From a bacterium (lineage in GTDB: Bacteria; UBP6; UBA1177; JAKLFG01), in assembly GCA_022709425.1 (NCBI GenBank), contig JAKLIW010000002.1, positions 62,001 through 126,000 of the forward strand: 64,000 nt of DNA. The letters are read 5' to 3'. Made by a program: the position numbers and the translations under genes. The notes below the pieces were generated by a model that did no database searches, was not told the DNA's origin, and saw nothing but the letters and a program-made list of their open reading frames with translations. Each line of letters opens with the position of its first letter. Position 1 is the first letter of the stretch. Below are positions 1 through 8,610 of the stretch, piece by piece.

Positions 1-2724
1 GGAAAAATAGAAAAGTCCGTTCTTTCCGCGCAGGGCGGTCGGTTGTACGCCGCCGGTGCATTCGAGCGTCTTCATTCCTTCGGCCAGTCCGACGAGTCCT
101 ATCGTCGGCAGGGGACCCGTGCCGGTGAGATAGCGGATAAGCGCGGTGCGGGAAAGATACCGGATGCCGTTATTGGTGGAGAGCCAGAGCCGGTCGGCGT
201 CGTCGATGAGAATGGCGTAGACGTCGTCGGCGGGCAGTCCGTTTTTGAGAGAAAAAGAGAGGAATCTTCCTTCGCGGTGGAGGTTGAGGCCGCCGCGGTA
301 GGTGCCGATCCACAGATTCATATCGGCGTCCTCGGTAAGCGCAAGCACCGAACGGCTTGATAGACCGTCGGCCTGTGTATAGGTTTTGATGTAGCCGTCG
401 TTGAATAGCGATAGTCCGAAGGCGGCGGCTACCCACAGCCGCCCTGACCGATCCTCGAATATCTGGGTCACGGTCATATCGGGAAAGAGCCGGTTCGCGC
501 GATGCGCCCGGAAGGCCCCTTTTCGTTTGAGGAGGTGAAGATCGCCGTTGATGGTCCCTACCCAGAGTTCTTTCTTCCGGTCGCGCAGAATGGCTCCGGT
601 GATGTCGTGGGAAAGGCCGTTGCGGGTGGTGAATGTTTTAATGTCGTCGTTGCGCAGAGCGGTGATCCCGGCGGAAGAACCGATCCAGAGCGTGCCGTCG
701 TCGTCAAGCGAAAGCGCGCCGATAAGATCGCTGGGAAGTCCCTCTTTTTTGGTGTAGCGGGAGAATTTTCCGTTCAGATACCGGTTCAATCCGCCGCCGC
801 GGGTGCCGATCCAGAGCGAACCGTCCGGCGCTTCGGCAAGCGCATAGACCAGATTGCTCGACAGGCCGTCCTGTGTGGTCAGGGTGATCGCCGGACCATC
901 GCTGAAGAGCGTGAGTCCTTCTTCGGTGCCGACCCATAGCCGACCCTCTCGATCGCGGTAGAGAGTGCGTACCACCAAGCCGCGCAGGCCGGAAGATTCG
1001 CCGAATGATTCTATCGTGTCGCCATGTATCCGGATGAGTCCGGTGCCGCGCGAACCGGCCCAAAGCACGCCGCCATCGGCGGCGAATGCGCTTATCGGTA
1101 CGCCGTCCGGGGGGCGCAGGACCTTGCCGGTGGTGTCCGAGAGGCCGGAAAGTCTGATTATCTCGCCGGTCGCCGTCCCTATCCATAAGGCGCCGTCGGG
1201 AGAAAAGATCGCGGCGGTGAGTTTTTTGCCGGTCAGGAGAGAAAAGGTGATGCGTTCATTTTTGTCTGCGGTGAGGGGTGAGACATCGGTGCCGGCAACA
1301 GCGAACACGGCGCCTCGCGGGTCGGTCACCAGCAGCGGTTCTCCGGCCGGAGTAACGATGCCGGGCCGCTCCACGATCTCTTTCCCCGAGAGGAGGAAGA
1401 GTTTCTCTCCTATGATCGTCCAAAGGCCGAGGGAAGAAGCGATCAATCGCCGTACCGGAGCGGCGGGAAGTCCCTTTTCCCGGCTCTGAAGAACCATGCC
1501 GTGAGGGTCGTATCTGATGATGTCGCCTCCTTCGGTGCCGGCCCAAAGGGTATCGTCCGGTGCGCTTGCAAGGCTGATGAAACGGTCGCTTGACAGTGTT
1601 GAAGGAAGGGTCCGTTTATTGAAAACGGTGAAATCCTTGCCGTCGAATCGCGCCAAACCTTCGGGGGTGGCGATCCAGACAAAACCGTCGGCGGTGCGGA
1701 TCACCGCCTCCACGGAGTTATGGGGCAACCCATCTTTGACGCTCCAGTGCTGGGCGACATAGTGGTGCAGTTTCTTTTCGGGTGACAGGGCCCAAGCGGT
1801 GGAGGACACCGTCAACATAAGTCCCATAAGCCCTATGTGACCTATAGGTCCCATGAGACTAATAGGTCCTATAGGTCGGCGGTTCTTCCGCCACCATATG
1901 ATCCCCAGCACCGCCAGTATCGCGAGCGACATCCATTGGCCGGTCGAGAAGAACAGGAACGCGCCGCGGGTATCGTTGCGCAGGAACTCGATGGAGAAGC
2001 GAGCAATGGCGTAGAGAAAGAGGAACCGTGTCAGAAGAAAGCCGGGGGAGCGGTGTTTCGCTTTTCTCACTTGTGAGAGCAGGTAGATGAAAATAGCCAG
2101 CGATGCGGCCGACTCGATCAATTGGGTGGGTATGAGCGGCGGCGTTTCGTCGATAAGGAAGTCCAATTGACCTTTTCGGTAAAGATCCATGGCCGCCGTC
2201 GAGAAAGGGGGAAAGACGACGCCGAAGGTGTCCGACACGATGCCGAAACAGCAACCGGAAAAGAAACAGCCGATACGGGAAAGCACCAATCCCAGCGCGG
2301 TCGGGATGACGAACAGATCATAGTAGCGCAGTCGAGTGGGAGATTCTTCGCGATATATGCGCCACACGACCAAGAGCCCCACGGAGAAGGCTCCCGCAAT
2401 GCCTCCATAGAAGACATGGCCGCCGGTGAATGGATTAAGGGCGGTCGTGAGGAAAACGACGATCCCTTTCTCGCCGATCATGCCCAGATAGTAGGAAAGT
2501 CGTTCATCGAAAAGCACATGAAATATCTTTGATCCCACAAGAGCGGAGAAGGCAACAATGGCCCAGAGTGGCAGGGTGCGTCGTGTGGATAGGTCGAATC
2601 GGCGAGACAAGAGCTGAATGATCGGGAACCCAAGGATAAAAGAGAGCATGAGTAATGTCATATAGGGTCCCGGATAGGGAAGCGTCAACAGGTCGAAAAA
2701 TGGCTTAAAGACGTTGATATTCAT
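1..2724 (-). CDS. Lgt-like diacylglyceryl transferase fused to a two-component-regulator beta-propeller (3' end off window)
   Basis: One uninterrupted frame runs from ATG 2724 to the left edge (at least 908 codons); I checked every in-frame triplet for stops. Residues 1-282 are a seven-helix Lgt-type protein, which would transfer diacylglycerol to the lipobox Cys of prolipoproteins. The signature at 150-161 reads RIGCFFSGCCFG, and a conserved R-x3-EF-x-RND segment lies near 242. Residues 283-312 are a low-complexity hydrophobic linker ending in an AWA-like cleavage/anchor motif. From about residue 325 there are at least 11 propeller repeats of the LWIGT-x-GGL-x-R type, followed by the ECTGG segment usual in hybrid sensor propellers. 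An output domain (Y_Y_Y, kinase or GGDEF) would be expected beyond the edge. The start is fixed by an in-frame stop at 2770-2772; no clear Shine-Dalgarno is seen. The family calls are firm. Whether the product stays fused in the cell is not known. Confidence 0.85.
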   Translation of the reverse strand, partial: MNINVFKPFFDLLTLPYPGPYMTLLMLSFILGFPIIQLLSRRFDLSTRRTLPLWAIVAFSALVGSKIFHVLFDERLSYYLGMIGEKGIVVFLTTALNPFTGGHVFYGGIAGAFSVGLLVVWRIYREESPTRLRYYDLFVIPTALGLVLSRIGCFFSGCCFGIVSDTFGVVFPPFSTAAMDLYRKGQLDFLIDETPPLIPTQLIESAASLAIFIYLLSQVRKAKHRSPGFLLTRFLFLYAIARFSIEFLRNDTRGAFLFFSTGQWMSLAILAVLGIIWWRKNRRPIGPISLMGPIGHIGLMGLMLTVSSTAWALSPEKKLHHYVAQHWSVKDGLPHNSVEAVIRTADGFVWIATPEGLARFDGKDFTVFNKRTLPSTLSSDRFISLASAPDDTLWAGTEGGDIIRYDPHGMVLQSREKGLPAAPVRRLIASSLGLWTIIGEKLFLLSGKEIVERPGIVTPAGEPLLVTDPRGAVFAVAGTDVSPLTADKNERITFSLLTGKKLTAAIFSPDGALWIGTATGEIIRLSGLSDTTGKVLRPPDGVPISAFAADGGVLWAGSRGTGLIRIHGDTIESFGESSGLRGLVVRTLYRDREGRLWVGTEEGLTLFSDGPAITLTTQDGLSSNLVYALAEAPDGSLWIGTRGGGLNRYLNGKFSRYTKKEGLPSDLIGALSLDDDGTLWIGSSAGITALRNDDIKTFTTRNGLSHDITGAILRDRKKELWVGTINGDLHLLKRKGAFRAHRANRLFPDMTVTQIFEDRSGRLWVAAAFGLSLFNDGYIKTYTQADGLSSRSVLALTEDADMNLWIGTYRGGLNLHREGRFLSFSLKNGLPADDVYAILIDDADRLWLSTNNGIRYLSRTALIRYLTGTGPLPTIGLVGLAEGMKTLECTGGVQPTALRGKNGLFYFS
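1815..1877 (-). repeat. seven degenerate 9-nt units forming the Lgt-propeller linker
   Basis: Read on the minus strand, the junction is built from seven consecutive 9-mers close to GACCTATAG / GGCTTATGG. They encode a Gly-Pro-Ile / Gly-Leu-Met type hydrophobic linker. Since 9 nt is a multiple of three, changes in copy number would keep the frame open. Confidence 0.75.
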
Positions 2725-2766
2725 CGGGATTTCAGCCCACTTGCTCCCGTCGCCGTTAAACGCGGT

Positions 2767-2795
2767 ATTCTAGTGTGATATGCCAGTGAAGTCAA
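2767..2795 (-). promoter_or_regulatory. sigma70-type promoter for the Lgt-propeller gene
   Basis: On the minus strand TTGACT (2795-2790) and TAGAAT (2772-2767) are 17 bp apart. The -10 box lies 43 bp upstream of ATG 2724. Confidence 0.6.
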
Positions 2796-2816
2796 TTTAT
2801 TATAGGAAAGAAAATC

Positions 2817-2844
2817 TTGCTTTTGGGGCGCTTCATGGTATATA
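2817..2844 (+). promoter_or_regulatory. likely promoter of the rimP-nusA-infB operon
   Basis: TTGCTT (2817-2822) and TATATA (2839-2844) are separated by 16 bp. They lie upstream of the leader terminator and divergent from the Lgt-propeller promoter. Confidence 0.45.
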
Positions 2845-2890
2845 CCGCTACAGAAAACGGTTCTTTGCGCCTGATTCTCATAAGTGGAGA

Positions 2891-2918
2891 GCGGGATGTG
2901 AATCCCGCCGTTTTTTTT
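2891..2918 (+). terminator. intrinsic terminator / attenuator in the rimP leader
   Basis: A perfect 7-bp stem (GCGGGAT 2891-2897 with ATCCCGC 2902-2908) with a GTGA loop is followed by eight T at 2911-2918. It sits between the promoter and the rimP Shine-Dalgarno, in the direction of rimP, so it would terminate or attenuate operon transcription. Attenuator-like leaders ahead of rimP-nusA are known in other bacteria; regulation here is inferred. Confidence 0.7.
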
Positions 2919-2934
2919 ATGTGGAGGTTCAGTC

Positions 2935-3411
2935 GTGTGGGGAGTCAGAGAAAAAGCGTTGGTCGACCAGCTTGAACCGGTGGCCCGGTCGCTGGGACTG
3001 ACGATCGTCGAGTTGGAATTACCGCACAATACCGGCGGTATCTTGCGGATATTCGTCGATGCGCTCGAAGACCGCAAGGTAACGGTCGATGATTGCGCCG
3101 CCCTTTCTCCGGTGGCGTCGAGTTTTCTCGATACGCAGGAGGGTTTCGATTTCCGCTACTATCTCGAAGTGAGTTCCCCGGGACTTGATCGGCCGGTGCG
3201 CCGGTGGGCCGATCTGCCGCGATTCGCGGGCAAGCGGATGCAGGTAGCTTTTTCCGAAAAGATAGACGGTCGCAAGAAGGTGATCGGCATACTCGTTTCG
3301 GTCGACGATGCGGCCGACTCGTTCACGATACAGGCCGACGACGGCGCGGCGGTGACCGTGCGCCGCGGCATGGTAAAACGGATCAATCTGATTTGGGAAG
3401 GAGATAAGTAA
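2935..3411 (+). CDS. rimP: ribosome maturation factor RimP
   Basis: A 158-residue protein of usual RimP length. It has the N-terminal alpha/beta domain (with the motif VSSPGLDRPVR around residue 80) and a C-terminal SH3-like domain. RimP assists late 30S subunit assembly. The GTG start at 2935 follows a GGAGG at about 2922-2926. The stop TAA overlaps the nusA ATG by one base, so translation is coupled. It is the first gene of the rimP-nusA-infB operon, behind a leader terminator. Confidence 0.95.
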   Translation: MWGVREKALVDQLEPVARSLGLTIVELELPHNTGGILRIFVDALEDRKVTVDDCAALSPVASSFLDTQEGFDFRYYLEVSSPGLDRPVRRWADLPRFAGKRMQVAFSEKIDGRKKVIGILVSVDDAADSFTIQADDGAAVTVRRGMVKRINLIWEGDK

Positions 3412-4988
3412 TGGATTTCAATCTCAAGGAACTCATTGACCAGCTGGTCAAGATGAAAGGGATCGAGCGTCCCGTGGTCATCGACATCCTCAAGGACGCG
3501 CTCTACAAGGCGGTACAAAAGAAACTCGGCGCCGAGGCCGACATCGACATCATTTACGATGATGCTTCGGGCGAATTGCAGGCGTTTTATTTCCGCGAAG
3601 TGGTCGAAACGGTGCGCGACGAAGATTTCGAGATCACGCTCGATGCGGCGCATGAACTCAACCCCGACGCGGTGGTCGGCGACACGCTCGGCATCAAGAT
3701 GGAGGCGACCGAATTGGGCCGTATCGCGGCGCAGGTGGCCAAACAGATCATCGTCCAGAAGATCAAGACGATCGAGGGAGACAACATCTTCAACGAGTTC
3801 AAGGACCGCAAGAGCGAGATCGTCACCGGCACGGTGCGGCGCTACGAGCGCGGCGGTCTGGTGGTCGATATCGGCAAGGCCGAGGCGTTCCTGCCGTTCA
3901 ATCAGCAGATACCGTCCGATAAGTTCAAGGTCAACGAACGGATAAAGGCGCTCATCTACGATGTGGTGAAGACCACGCAGGGGTGCAACATCATCCTGAG
4001 TCGCGTGAACACGCTGTTCCTCGTGAAACTTTTCGAGATAGAGGTTCCCGAGATCGCCGAAGGGATCGTCAAGATAGAGGGGGTCGCCCGCGATCCGGGA
4101 CACCGCTCCAAGATAGCGGTCCGTTCGATCGATCACGATGTCGATCCGGTCGGCGCGTGTGTCGGCATGAAAGGTTCGCGCATACAGAACATCGTTCACG
4201 AACTCTCGGGCGAGAAGATAGACATCGTACCGTGGGACGACGATTCGGTCCGTTACATCTGCAACACCCTCTCGCCGGTTGAGGTCAGTCAGATCATCAT
4301 CGACGAGGACGAACACTCGATGGATGTCATCGTGTCGGACGATCAGCTGTCGGTGGCGATCGGTCGCGGCGGCGAGAATGTGCGTCTCGCCAGTCAGCTC
4401 ACCGGCTGGAATATCGATATCCAGAGCGAATCGCAGATGCAGATGATGCTCGAAGAGGCCAAGCGTCGCTTGCTGTTCATCGAAGGGATCGACGAATCGA
4501 TGGCCGATTCGTTCATCAAGCTCGGCTATACGACGCTTGAGGACATCACCACCGCCGAACCGGCCACCCTTTCCGAAATACCGAGCGTCACCACCGAGCG
4601 GGCGATCTCGATCATCGCGCAGGCGAAAGAGATGATGGAAAAGGGCATGGGCAACATCGAGATCGACAAGGAACTCGAGGAAAAGCTCAATATCCCGGTC
4701 ACGGTCCTCAAGGGTGTCAACGAGGAGCTTGCCGGTTATCTTGCCGAGCGCGGCTACCATACTTTGGCCGATATCCAGAGCGAGGCCGACACCGAATCGT
4801 TCGCGAAGAACGCCGAACTCTCCCTGCGGCGCGCGCGTCAGTTGCGCTATAGCCTTCAGATGCACATAGATGAACTGAACGGTAAGACGATCCAGCGCCG
4901 TACCGGCGTGGTCGACGCCGACAGCTTCTTTGACTTCAGCAAAATAGAAAAGGTTGAAGGGAATGAGGGCGGCGACGAAGGAAAATAA
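3411..4988 (+). CDS. nusA: transcription termination/antitermination factor NusA
   Basis: 525 residues in the standard order. An N-terminal RNA-polymerase-binding domain covers about 1-125, and an S1 domain about 135-200 (TGTVRRYERGGLVVDIG). Tandem KH domains follow to about 345, including VGACVGMKGSRIQNIV and VAIGRGGENVRLASQL. Two C-terminal helix-hairpin-helix units lie at about 370-430 and 440-500. NusA modulates pausing, termination and antitermination. Its gene overlaps rimP by one base, and the next gene starts inside its 3' end. Confidence 0.97.
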   Translation: MDFNLKELIDQLVKMKGIERPVVIDILKDALYKAVQKKLGAEADIDIIYDDASGELQAFYFREVVETVRDEDFEITLDAAHELNPDAVVGDTLGIKMEATELGRIAAQVAKQIIVQKIKTIEGDNIFNEFKDRKSEIVTGTVRRYERGGLVVDIGKAEAFLPFNQQIPSDKFKVNERIKALIYDVVKTTQGCNIILSRVNTLFLVKLFEIEVPEIAEGIVKIEGVARDPGHRSKIAVRSIDHDVDPVGACVGMKGSRIQNIVHELSGEKIDIVPWDDDSVRYICNTLSPVEVSQIIIDEDEHSMDVIVSDDQLSVAIGRGGENVRLASQLTGWNIDIQSESQMQMMLEEAKRRLLFIEGIDESMADSFIKLGYTTLEDITTAEPATLSEIPSVTTERAISIIAQAKEMMEKGMGNIEIDKELEEKLNIPVTVLKGVNEELAGYLAERGYHTLADIQSEADTESFAKNAELSLRRARQLRYSLQMHIDELNGKTIQRRTGVVDADSFFDFSKIEKVEGNEGGDEGK

Positions 4989-5565
4989 CGTTCGCACCTG
5001 CCTCGCCTGCGGAGCGAAGAGCGATAAAGGGGCGCTTCTGCGGTTCGCCGCGGCGGGGACGATCATCGTGCCCGATTGGCGCGGAACGCTCGGCGGTCGG
5101 GCCGTCTATTCGTGTCTGACGACTGACTGCGTCGCCCGTTTCTACACGCTCAAACGTTTCCCGGAGAAGTTCTTCAAGGGAACGCCCGCTTTCGCGATAT
5201 CTCAGGGCGAGATACACGGCTGGATAAAAACGCAGGCCGAGGCGTCGCTTGCTCACTTTTTGGGTCTTGCCCGCAAGAGCGGCGTCTTGACCCTTGGGCA
5301 GAATACCCTTGCCGATATTCTTGAGAACGGCGGCACGGCGCCGACGGCGGTGCTTTTGGCCGCCGATCTGGCTGACCGTACGCTTCGCGAGATAACCGGT
5401 ATCGTGCCGGTGGGGACGCCTGTCCTGCGCTGGGGCACCAAGGAGACCATCGGGGCATCGATCGGTATGCGTCCGGTGGGGGTCGTCGCGCTGGGCAGAT
5501 CGCCCATAACCGACCGTATCGTTCATTATTGCGCGATAGTTAACCATTTTAGTCAGGAGCACTGA
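4963..5565 (+). CDS. YlxR (DUF448) - L7Ae-type fusion, RNA-binding
   Basis: The first ~80 residues are a YlxR domain (RTCLACGAKSDKGALLRF, with a second Cys region around VYSCLTTDCVARFY). Residues ~90-175 are an L7Ae/YlxQ-like RNA-binding domain (LGLARKSGVLTLGQN). In Firmicutes these are two adjacent small genes between nusA and infB; here they form one protein. I chose ATG 4963 over TTG 4954 because it has an AGG at 4951-4953 at normal spacing. It overlaps the nusA end by 26 nt. The exact role is unknown; the context says translation/ribosome. Confidence 0.85.
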   Translation: MRAATKENNVRTCLACGAKSDKGALLRFAAAGTIIVPDWRGTLGGRAVYSCLTTDCVARFYTLKRFPEKFFKGTPAFAISQGEIHGWIKTQAEASLAHFLGLARKSGVLTLGQNTLADILENGGTAPTAVLLAADLADRTLREITGIVPVGTPVLRWGTKETIGASIGMRPVGVVALGRSPITDRIVHYCAIVNHFSQEH

Positions 5566-8229
5566 ATGCGCATCAGCGAGATCGCGAAGGACCTCGGTAG
5601 ATCGAGCAAGGAGCTCATGGAGTTCCTCAACGAACAGGGAGCGTCCTACAAGAACGCCGCGAACGGCATTACACCCGAGGAGGAATCGCTCCTCCGTAAG
5701 ACTTTCGGTGTAGCGTCTTCTGCAAAAAGCACGGCGGCGGTACTCAAAACCACCGGAAAAAGCACGGAGAAGGCCGCCAAGACGGCTAAAGAGCCCGAGG
5801 CTCCCAAGAAGACCGCCGTGATACTGAAAAAGAAAGAACCCGAACCGGAACCGGAACAGCCCAAGGCGGTCGTTGCCGTCGTGCGGAGCAAGAGCCAGCG
5901 GAGTTATGTCCCGGAAGAGCGTCGCGCCGAAATAGCCGAGAAACAGGCCGAAGAGGTGGTCGCGGTGCAGGAAACGCCGCCTGCGCCGGTTGATGCTCCG
6001 GTGCCGTCGGCCACCCCGGTCGAAGGGACGGCGGACGCCCTGCCGAAACCGGCCGAACCGCAGGCGACGGTGCTTGAGGAGATGCTGCTCAAGCCCTCAT
6101 TCCGCATCGAATCGCCCACCGAAGAGCGGGTGATCACCCCTGAAACGCCCCAGCAGAACGAGATGCGCCGTCCGGCGGCGGCTCCCGTAGAGGAGGATAA
6201 GGGCGATCACAAACACAAAAAACGCAAGGTGGTCATTCCCGAGGCGGAAGAAGAGCGTCCGGCGGCGGCGAAAAAGTTCGTCCATCCGCGTCCCGGCGAC
6301 AAGAAGAAAAAGGTCGATGAGCAGGTCAAGGTGAAGGCCAAACTGCGCGGCGTCGATATCTCCGTCCTCAAGACCGAAGAGGAGGATGCGGCCGACCGTC
6401 GGGCGGGGCTTAAGAAGAAAAGCGCTCGTCGTCTGCCTCCTCCGCCTATGCAGGCTCCGAATCCCACCAAGGCGATCAAGAAGATCATCCGCATCGAGAA
6501 TACCGTCGTTGTATCGGAGTTCGCCCGCCGTATGGGAATCAAGGTAGGCGATGTCATCAGGAAACTTATGTCGCTGGGCGAACTGTCCGGGATCAACGAT
6601 CGGGTCAATTTCGATACGGCGACGCTCATCGCCAACGAATTCGGTTTTCAAGTCGAGAATGTCGCGATGAACGAAACCAGTTTCGTCGATATGCACGAAG
6701 ATACGGCCGAGGAGCTCGTGACGCGGCCCCCGGTGGTGACGGTCATGGGCCATGTCGATCACGGCAAGACCAAACTCCTCGACGCGATACGCAATACCAA
6801 TGTGGTCGATAAGGAGGCGGGCGGCATCACCCAGCACATCGGCGCCTATACCGTCGAACTTGAGAAAGGGAAGATAACCTTCCTCGATACGCCGGGTCAC
6901 GAGGCATTCACGGCGATGCGGTCGCGCGGCGCGCAGGCGACCGATCTGGTCATCCTCATCGTCGCGGCCGACGACGGCGTCATGCCGCAGACCATCGAGG
7001 CGATCAACCACGCCAAGGCGGCGAATGTCCCCATCATCGTCGCGGTCAACAAGATCGACAAGCCCGAGGCGAACCCCGAGAAGGTGCGGCAGGAACTGCT
7101 CAAATACGAGATCGTTCCCGAAGAGTGGGGCGGTACGAACCTCTTCGTCGAGATATCGGCAAAACAGCGCATCAATATCGATAAATTGCTCGAGTCGATA
7201 CTCCTGCAGGTCGAGATGATGGAGCTCAAGGCCAATCCGAACAAACCGGCGGTGGGCGTGGTCATCGAATCGCGCATGGATCCGGGCCGCGGTCCGGTCG
7301 CCACGGCGCTGGTAAAGGAAGGAACGCTCAAGATCGGAGACCTCGTCGCCACCGCGACGGCGTTCGGGTATGTCCGCTCGATGACCGACTGGCGCGGTGT
7401 CCGCGTGAAGGAGGCGGGACCGTCCATGGCGGTCGAGATCACCGGCCTTGACTCGGTGCCGCCGGCGGGCGAGATGATACACACCTTCACCGACGAGAAA
7501 AAAGCGCGCGGTTATGTCGATCTGCGCAAGAACAAGATAAAGGAACAGAAGTACGAGAAAGAGGAAAAGGTCACGCTCGATAATCTCTTCGCAAAGATAG
7601 AAGGCGGCGACGTGAAGGACTTCAATCTCGTTATCAAGGGAGATGTGGATGGTTCGGTCGAGGCGATCATCGGATCGCTCCGCAAGATCGAGCATGAGAA
7701 GCTCAAGATACGGGTCATCCACAGCGGCGTAGGCGGTATCACCGAGAACGATGTTCTTTTGGCATCGGCTTCGAAAGCGGTCCTGTTCGGCTTCAACGTC
7801 CGTATCGACAACAAGGCTAAACAGACGGCGTCGGCCGAGCATGTCGACATCCGTATCTTCTCGATCATCTACGACCTGATCGACGCCATAAAGGCGGCGA
7901 TGAGCGGCAAACTCGCCCCGATCATGAAAGAGGAGTATGTCGGCGCGGCCGAGGTGCGGCAGGTCTTCCGCATTACGAAGGTCGGCAACATCGCCGGCTG
8001 TATGGTGACCGACGGCCGCATCGTCCGCAAGGGACGCGTCAAACTCATTCGTAATAATGTGGTCCTGTACGACGGATTGCTCAGCTCGCTTAAACACTTC
8101 AAGGACGACGCCAAGGAAGTCAAGGCCGGGTTCGAATGCGGTCTGTCGATAGAAAATTATAATGACATCAAGGAAGGCGATCTGGTCGAATGCTACATCG
8201 ACACGCAGGTTGCTGACGAGGTGCTCTAA
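5566..8229 (+). CDS. infB: translation initiation factor IF-2
   Basis: 887 residues. An IF2_N module covers residues 1-50, followed by a long Lys/Glu/Pro-rich linker and a second IF2_N segment around 300-350. The GTPase domain shows G1 GHVDHGKT at about 394, G3 DTPGHE and G4 NKID. Domains II-IV follow and include the fMet-tRNA-binding C terminus. IF-2 brings initiator tRNA to the 30S subunit and promotes subunit joining. ATG 5566 immediately follows the stop of the YlxR/L7Ae gene. Confidence 0.98.
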   Translation: MRISEIAKDLGRSSKELMEFLNEQGASYKNAANGITPEEESLLRKTFGVASSAKSTAAVLKTTGKSTEKAAKTAKEPEAPKKTAVILKKKEPEPEPEQPKAVVAVVRSKSQRSYVPEERRAEIAEKQAEEVVAVQETPPAPVDAPVPSATPVEGTADALPKPAEPQATVLEEMLLKPSFRIESPTEERVITPETPQQNEMRRPAAAPVEEDKGDHKHKKRKVVIPEAEEERPAAAKKFVHPRPGDKKKKVDEQVKVKAKLRGVDISVLKTEEEDAADRRAGLKKKSARRLPPPPMQAPNPTKAIKKIIRIENTVVVSEFARRMGIKVGDVIRKLMSLGELSGINDRVNFDTATLIANEFGFQVENVAMNETSFVDMHEDTAEELVTRPPVVTVMGHVDHGKTKLLDAIRNTNVVDKEAGGITQHIGAYTVELEKGKITFLDTPGHEAFTAMRSRGAQATDLVILIVAADDGVMPQTIEAINHAKAANVPIIVAVNKIDKPEANPEKVRQELLKYEIVPEEWGGTNLFVEISAKQRINIDKLLESILLQVEMMELKANPNKPAVGVVIESRMDPGRGPVATALVKEGTLKIGDLVATATAFGYVRSMTDWRGVRVKEAGPSMAVEITGLDSVPPAGEMIHTFTDEKKARGYVDLRKNKIKEQKYEKEEKVTLDNLFAKIEGGDVKDFNLVIKGDVDGSVEAIIGSLRKIEHEKLKIRVIHSGVGGITENDVLLASASKAVLFGFNVRIDNKAKQTASAEHVDIRIFSIIYDLIDAIKAAMSGKLAPIMKEEYVGAAEVRQVFRITKVGNIAGCMVTDGRIVRKGRVKLIRNNVVLYDGLLSSLKHFKDDAKEVKAGFECGLSIENYNDIKEGDLVECYIDTQVADEVL

Positions 8230-8610
8230 GTGGCCGAAAGCGTCCGCCAGCAGCGGGTCGCCCATGCGATCCAAAAAAGCCTGTCGATGATCATGATCCG
8301 CGAATATGGCGGCACGGTGCTGGGCGGTCTGTGCGTGCAGGAGGTGCAGGTAAGTCCCGATCTCCGCAACGCTACGGCTTGGTACACACTACTGCCGGGC
8401 AGTCCGCGCAAGTTTACGCAGGATAAGCTCGCCGAAGAATTGAAACACATCCGGTATCTGCTTTCCAAAGAGATCCGTCATATCAAATTCATGCCCGAAC
8501 TGCAGTTCCGATTCGACGATAAGATCGAGGATGCCATACGCCTGCAGGCACTGCTCGATACTCTGAGCCGCGAACGAGGGGAAGGGGGCAATGAAGAAGA
8601 GCCGCAGTGA
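8230..8610 (+). CDS. rbfA: ribosome-binding factor A
   Basis: 126 residues, a typical single KH-like RbfA with the conserved C-terminal LQFRFDDKIEDAIRLQALL-type segment. RbfA binds 30S precursors and helps 16S rRNA 5' processing. GTG 8230 directly follows the infB stop. The gene overlaps the next start by 20 nt, consistent with coupled expression in the infB-rbfA-truB order. Confidence 0.94.
   Translation: MAESVRQQRVAHAIQKSLSMIMIREYGGTVLGGLCVQEVQVSPDLRNATAWYTLLPGSPRKFTQDKLAEELKHIRYLLSKEIRHIKFMPELQFRFDDKIEDAIRLQALLDTLSRERGEGGNEEEPQ

Noticed and set aside
3159..5066. Long antisense open frame (about 635 codons) across rimP/nusA
   Set aside because: It lies opposite well-recognised genes and its protein is low in recognisable motifs; it results from GC-rich codon bias.
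6097..8274. Long antisense open frame opposite infB
   Set aside because: Shadow of infB; no domain recognised.
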